From Paulinella micropora (lineage: Eukaryota > Cercozoa > Imbricatea > Euglyphida): a DNA stretch of 64,000 bases. Shown here piece by piece: positions 57,034 through 64,000 of the stretch. Every line of letters begins with the position of its first letter. Position 1 is the first letter of the stretch. The position numbers were made by a program, and so were the translations under genes. Where the stretch lies: contig BJOX01000026.1 of NCBI GenBank assembly GCA_009731375.1, positions 306,678-370,677 of the forward strand, given 5' to 3'. The notes below the pieces were generated by a model. It was not told the origin of the DNA, did no database searches, and saw nothing but the letters and a program-made list of their open reading frames with translations.

Positions 57034-57694
57034 NNNNNNNNNNCGAGAATGGAAAAAAAGTGTAGCAAAGCTGCTTACGGATGGAAAACGATTGAAGATT
57101 GATTTACAGACAACATTCAGATCAAGGTTGTTATGTTTACAAGACTCACGCAGAAAGTGCAGAAAAACTTAGTTCTCGGATTTGCATTTGTGTGGTCTGG
57201 TGCGGTCCAGGAACGATTGGCACAACTCTTGACTCTTTCATTACTACCACAGAAAATGTTGTTTTGTCTTGAAACTGCCTTGATACCATTACGTCACTCT
57301 TGTTTGTTCGAGACATCTTTTTTAATCGTATTCGGAAAAGGGGACTTAGGGGCACTAAGACCACTCTCCTTTATTCAGGAAGGCGAAACAATTTTTTTCA
57401 CCCAAACCTTTTGCAAAGGAGGATGGTATGGGCGAAATTAGTGCAAATATACTGTTGTAGACTGCCTATTTGTGTTGGCGGCCCGCTCTGCTTTCCGAAC
57501 AACTTTGAGGAGACTATCCGGTGTTGAAGAGACCCTGATGCTGGCATTGAAACATGGAATGCCCTCCCATTGAAATTCCTATGCTGACTGCATTGAATGT
57601 ATATCTTTCTGTTCTGTTCTGTTCTGTTTTGTTCTGTTCTGTTCTGTTCGTTTGTATGTTCTGTCTGTCTGCTTCTTCTTCTTCTTTTATTTAG
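56775..57694. other. GTAGTT-rich and unique sequence, poly-A, 10-N gap
   Basis: TTGTAGTTGTA-type repeats 56795-56940, an A run, Ns 57034-57043, 550 bases of unique DNA with no clear exon, then (TTCTG)n 57608-57650. Confidence 0.55.
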
Positions 57695-60324
<2,630 letters not shown>

Positions 60325-60344
60325 CCGTAGAAGAACTAAGAGGT

Positions 60345-60384
<40 letters not shown>

Positions 60385-60830
60385 GTGTGTGTGTTTGTAT
60401 GTACGACTGCGTATCTCTGCATTGCTTTGTATGTTTGTATGACTGGCTACGTATGTATGAATGTGATGACATTGTGTGCCTATGAATGCCTAGCTAAGGC
60501 ACATGCCGAAATCGAAGCACTCAAGAAGACCTCAACCAAAACTTATGTATGACTGTGTATGTACGTATGTGTATTTATGTTTGAAAGTTATGTGTACCTG
60601 TCGATTGTTAGCTGAGCTGCATGTCGAAATCGCATCGACCAAGAAGACCTCAACCAAAATGTATGTATGACAGTGTATGTACGTATGTGTGTTCATCAGA
60701 AGTTTGAAAGTTGTGTCCCTGTCTATGCATAGTTAAGCTTCATGCCTCAAGGGACTGTATGTGTATGTGAATTGAATCCACAGTGACTAGCCAGGACATA
60801 GCGGTTGTGTAGGCATCACCCCCCGGATAG
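60325..60830. repeat. About 120-base tandem repeat, three degenerate units
   Basis: From about 60430: TATGTATGACTGTGTATGTA, a TTTGAAAGTT.TGT segment, TAGCTGAGCTGCATGTCGAA and AAGAAGACCTCAACCAAAA recur near 60545 and 60665. The TAGC...CACATGCCGAAATCG part resembles a stretch of SINE-B (TAGCC...TCACATGCCGAAATAG). Confidence 0.7.
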
Positions 60831-61830
60831 CTGGTAAAAAATACCTTTTCCTGGTGACAGGTGCACCAGCTTGTTTTTCAGTATTATTTGTCCGGATTGG
60901 ACCTGATGCCATTTTATTCCTGGTCTGTTGCCGTTTTCCTTTTTGGCTTCACTGAGCTAATACAACGAGACATCATTCTCATTCTTGAGGACTGTGTTTG
61001 GTTGTATTACCGACTTTTTACGAGCTATCGTTGGGGGCATTACATTTGGAGTCCACATCACTAGGGTGATTTCTTTCTGCTTTGCCACACAGGCAACAGA
61101 GTGAATTTTCACTGACCTGTCTCACACGGGGACGTCAGACGAAAACAAATACTCCAACACAGCTCCCTCATAACTCTTTCACAAAACAAATAATTTGATT
61201 GGTCTCAAGCAGGTGTCTCGTACCCTCTAGCCCAATCAGTATCTGTGTGCTCACAAGGAGACATCAGATACAAACTCTCTGTCGTTCTTGCTGTTCTCAC
61301 ACAGAGACCAAGAAGAAGGAGGTGGACAGAAGAGTGAAGGAACACACACAAAACACAAACAAGCATAGGGACAGGAGCACAACACTCTACCCTTCTAGTT
61401 TGTGCATTTATCTGCATTATCTCACACATACGTCAGAGTATTTTTGCAAATCTCTGATCGTTTTCTAAAGGTAGGTCTGAGAACCTATCCGACCGACTGT
61501 CGACTTCTCAAGGAGAGCTTTTCTAGCTTCTCTATTACTATCTGTGTGTAGGTCCAAGTGCCTCATACTAGATACAATATAGAAAAGAAGGAGGAGAAAG
61601 TAATCTGAGTAAGGAGAACAAGAAATCGGAGAAAGTCTCAAAGACTATTTTTCTCAAACAAAAACAAACATACAAACAGTGTTTCATAGAGGACAGGGAA
61701 TCTTATCCTACCCTCTCTATTAGTTTCTCTCTTCACTAGTCAATCGACTGAAGGAGGAACAGAACACAAACGAACAAAAACCAAACATAGGAGCTGACAC
61801 TGTCCTCCTGTTGATCACTACTACGACATC
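60831..61830 (+). other. Probable 5' region of a retroelement
   Basis: One kilobase of non-microsatellite sequence upstream of the gag-like ORF. A 67-codon hydrophobic frame (60861-61064) is probably fortuitous. CTCACA(C/A)GG(G/A)GACRTCAGA occurs at 61112 and 61250, and AGAAGGAGG... with ACACAAACAAACATAGG-type segments recurs near 61312, 61584 and 61752, so the leader looks internally repetitive. No LTR can be delimited because the other end is outside the window. Confidence 0.45.
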
Positions 61831-64000
61831 ATGTCGACAGAGACCGCCGAAGTGAGTGAATTCTCGGAGGCAGATCAAAGAAGAGAAGAAGAAGAAGCAG
61901 GAGGAGGAGGAGGAGGAAGAGGATTGAATGAAGGAGGAGGAGGAGGATTGAATGAAGGAGGAGGAGATGAAGGAGTAGGAGGAGGAGTAGAAGAGGGCTG
62001 GGATGATGAAGGAAGATATGGAGGAGACGAAGATGAAGGAGGATTTGAACAAGAAGAGACGGGAGGAGGAGGAGCATATGGTAATCCCTTACCACCTGCC
62101 TACACGGGAGGAGGAGGACGAAAAATGATCGACTTGATTCATAGTGATGGAGAGGAGATCACAGTGGAGGAACAACAGTGGGTGCAAGACCACTATGACC
62201 TCACTAAAAAAGAGTTTGATAACAAGATGGGGGTAGAGAAGGATACCTATGTGTGGATCCCTCAGGATCAAAGAAGAGAGAAAAGTCGTGCTAAAAAGGA
62301 TGTCTATATCCTATTATCAAACACAGCACAGCTCCTCGGCAAACTGGTCTCTGATCCAGAAGAGAGAAAGAAGATACAGCATATCAAGTTTGGGGACACA
62401 CACACCCACCTTGAATTACTCGATGCTATCTTTGGGGTGTACACTCAAACCCTGATTTGGGAACGTACATACGGCCCACGATGTGAGGGTTACCTCCAGT
62501 ACACAAACCCAAGAGCAACGGCCAGATTCCTCGCGACTGGTCAGGAGGCAGTCGATGTAACAAAAATGAAGACCAATCTGGGTTCGAAAAACTCGAGTGG
62601 CATATTTAATTTTTTTACAATGGAAATAAAGGCCTTGGAGGAGGGGAAGGCAGAGATGGAAAAAAGCATTAAGGCAGCAGGAGAAACTCATCCTGTGATT
62701 GATGAGTTAGAGAAGACCGACAGAGTTCTGACCAAGATCAGACTGTTGATGGGTGCGTTACTGCACAAGGAGGCATGGAAGAGATGGATTCCTACCAAGG
62801 ATCACTCTGTCCTTAAATCACTTAGTAACGCACCACCGGTCGCCAACAAAGCAGGTGTTGACCAATATGTGGAGAAATATAATTTTCTCAGATCTGCTTC
62901 TGAATTGGTGGCCTTTATCACTCATGCTCAAAAGCTGGTGATATCTGAGAAGAAGAAGGCGAAAGAGAATGAGGAGTTCGAGAAGACGATGAGACTGGAA
63001 AGAATGAAAGCAAAAGTGAGTGGTGCAAAGACACACCCTCCGACATATTTGACCCCACCAGCTCCTGCCCCACCAGCCCCTGCACCCTCGGGCTCAACTA
63101 CGGTGGTGGTCACAAACACGGAGAAGAAGGACAGACAGAACATCATAAATGCCTTCAAGGGGAAGAAAGGAGGAGTGGCAAGTCTCATGCTATATGCCAA
63201 GACGAGCTCAGACAAAGACTCTGATGCTTCGCTTTTGAGCAAGCTCAAAGAGATCAATGCCTGCATGAAGGCTTTTCCTTGCGACGAAACGCAGGAATAC
63301 GAGGCCCTTGTTACTGTTTTTGACCAATCTCTAGTCTCGGAGGGATTTGATCTGACACAGTACAAGTTTTTGAGAAAGAAGGAGGAGATTAAGAGAAACA
63401 ATGCAACAGGCCTAGACGCTCAGTGTGAACTGGCGGTGGCCACACTCATTTCATATTTTCAATCTCATGGATACCAGCATCTCTGCACTGGTACTCTCAT
63501 AGGATTTGAAATCTTTGAGACAGTGGCGATGAGTTTGAGGAGTGCTGTTGGCTTGGCGGCGACCCTTACGGAGGTAGTTTCCTCCTATGGGCTATTCTAT
63601 GGCCGCAAGTCGATCATCCTCTATTTCTTTTCGGCGTTACACACAGTTAACCCGAGTAAGCTTACTCAGCTCATACAACAATGCTCGACGTTTAGCTCAG
63701 TGAAGTCCAAGAACTTCCTCGAGACACACGTGTTCGAAAATACGGTTCAAAGCGTTGCTCCGTCAGCACTGTTTCAAGAAGTGATGAGTGCATGCTCAAA
63801 CATGGACTCGCTCACGGAGGCACATACGGCACAGGCAGGCGGTGTACCTGTTGGCGCACAAGCCACGTACACAAACAGAGTTGCCGGTTGGAAGAGACAG
63901 AGAGAGCCAGACCTGAAGACCGCATGTTGGAGGTGGTTCGCGGGCTTGCAGTGTAAGGCACAGATGGAGAACAGAGACTGCTCTTTCAATCATGATAGGC
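61831..64000 (+). CDS. Gag-like retroelement protein with CCCH zinc finger, runs off the window
   Basis: An uninterrupted frame of 723 codons starts at ATG 61831, 36 bases after an in-frame TGA, and is still open at the window end. Residues 1-90 are a Gly/Glu/Asp-rich, low-complexity segment. A mostly helical region with TGQEAVDVTKMK and several Lys/Glu-rich stretches follows, then a Pro-rich hinge (TPPAPAPPAPAPS, about residue 410). A second globular part follows, and the sequence ends with CWRWFAGLQC, KAQMENRDC and SFNH, a C-x8-C-x8-C-x3-H zinc finger. Single-exon organisation, absence of microsatellites and a terminal nucleic-acid-binding finger contrast with the neighbouring genes and fit a retrotransposon Gag, possibly of a tyrosine-recombinase (DIRS/Ngaro) element, where similar fingers occur. 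A host zinc-finger protein is the alternative. Confidence 0.6.
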   Translation, partial: MSTETAEVSEFSEADQRREEEEAGGGGGGRGLNEGGGGGLNEGGGDEGVGGGVEEGWDDEGRYGGDEDEGGFEQEETGGGGAYGNPLPPAYTGGGGRKMIDLIHSDGEEITVEEQQWVQDHYDLTKKEFDNKMGVEKDTYVWIPQDQRREKSRAKKDVYILLSNTAQLLGKLVSDPEERKKIQHIKFGDTHTHLELLDAIFGVYTQTLIWERTYGPRCEGYLQYTNPRATARFLATGQEAVDVTKMKTNLGSKNSSGIFNFFTMEIKALEEGKAEMEKSIKAAGETHPVIDELEKTDRVLTKIRLLMGALLHKEAWKRWIPTKDHSVLKSLSNAPPVANKAGVDQYVEKYNFLRSASELVAFITHAQKLVISEKKKAKENEEFEKTMRLERMKAKVSGAKTHPPTYLTPPAPAPPAPAPSGSTTVVVTNTEKKDRQNIINAFKGKKGGVASLMLYAKTSSDKDSDASLLSKLKEINACMKAFPCDETQEYEALVTVFDQSLVSEGFDLTQYKFLRKKEEIKRNNATGLDAQCELAVATLISYFQSHGYQHLCTGTLIGFEIFETVAMSLRSAVGLAATLTEVVSSYGLFYGRKSIILYFFSALHTVNPSKLTQLIQQCSTFSSVKSKNFLETHVFENTVQSVAPSALFQEVMSACSNMDSLTEAHTAQAGGVPVGAQATYTNRVAGWKRQREPDLKTACWRWFAGLQCKAQMENRDCSFNHDR

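Noticed and set aside
60861-61064. 67-residue hydrophobic ORF
   Set aside because: Short, no similarity recognised, no splice or coding context; lies in the likely non-coding leader of the retroelement.

Overview
This is eukaryotic nuclear DNA: protein-coding exons of 30 to 150 bases with GT-AG introns lie scattered through introns and spacers made mostly of microsatellites (CATA/GTAT, GATA/ATCT, TACC, CT/GA, ATT, TAC, CAA, GAA/GGA). The taxon cannot be fixed. tRNA-derived SINEs, MITE-like elements and a gag-like ORF fit a small-exon eukaryote such as a protist, alga or early-branching animal. Fourteen N-gaps interrupt the window, many bordered by homopolymer runs.

Four or five genes can be reconstructed by following splice sites and reading phase. 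(1) Plus strand, 2158-4323: exons for a secreted protein with a signal peptide and a possible MRH-type lectin region. (2) Plus strand, 5711-15000: an exon chain, perhaps the same gene, ending in a 381-codon Asn/Tyr/Ser-rich exon. (3) Plus strand, 18552-33250: a nuclear HMG-box protein. (4) Minus strand, 55461-36150: a carotenoid cleavage dioxygenase in 24 visible exons, with all four iron-binding histidines; one exon is missing, probably in a gap. (5) Plus strand, about 57.7-60.3 kb: weak exons of an unknown gene with a poly-Gln tract. Genes 3 and 4 converge on a 2.9 kb unique spacer. From 61831 to the window edge runs an open 723-codon gag-like ORF of a retroelement ending in a CCCH zinc finger.

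Mobile elements: a tRNA-derived SINE with an (ATT)n tail (4 copies and 1 diverged relative), a second SINE-like family with an (ATCT)n tail (9 copies, 8 of them in the sense direction of the host gene), two MITEs that share termini and core, two fold-back families with two copies each, and a relic of a Tc1/mariner-type transposase.

The most striking pattern is that exons are surrounded by decayed partial copies of themselves embedded in the microsatellites. Copies upstream of an exon keep the acceptor and the exon's head; copies downstream keep the exon's tail and the donor. With one partial exception, every copy I could place follows this rule, in three or more genes on both strands. It suggests that introns here grow by tandem duplication of exon-intron boundaries.
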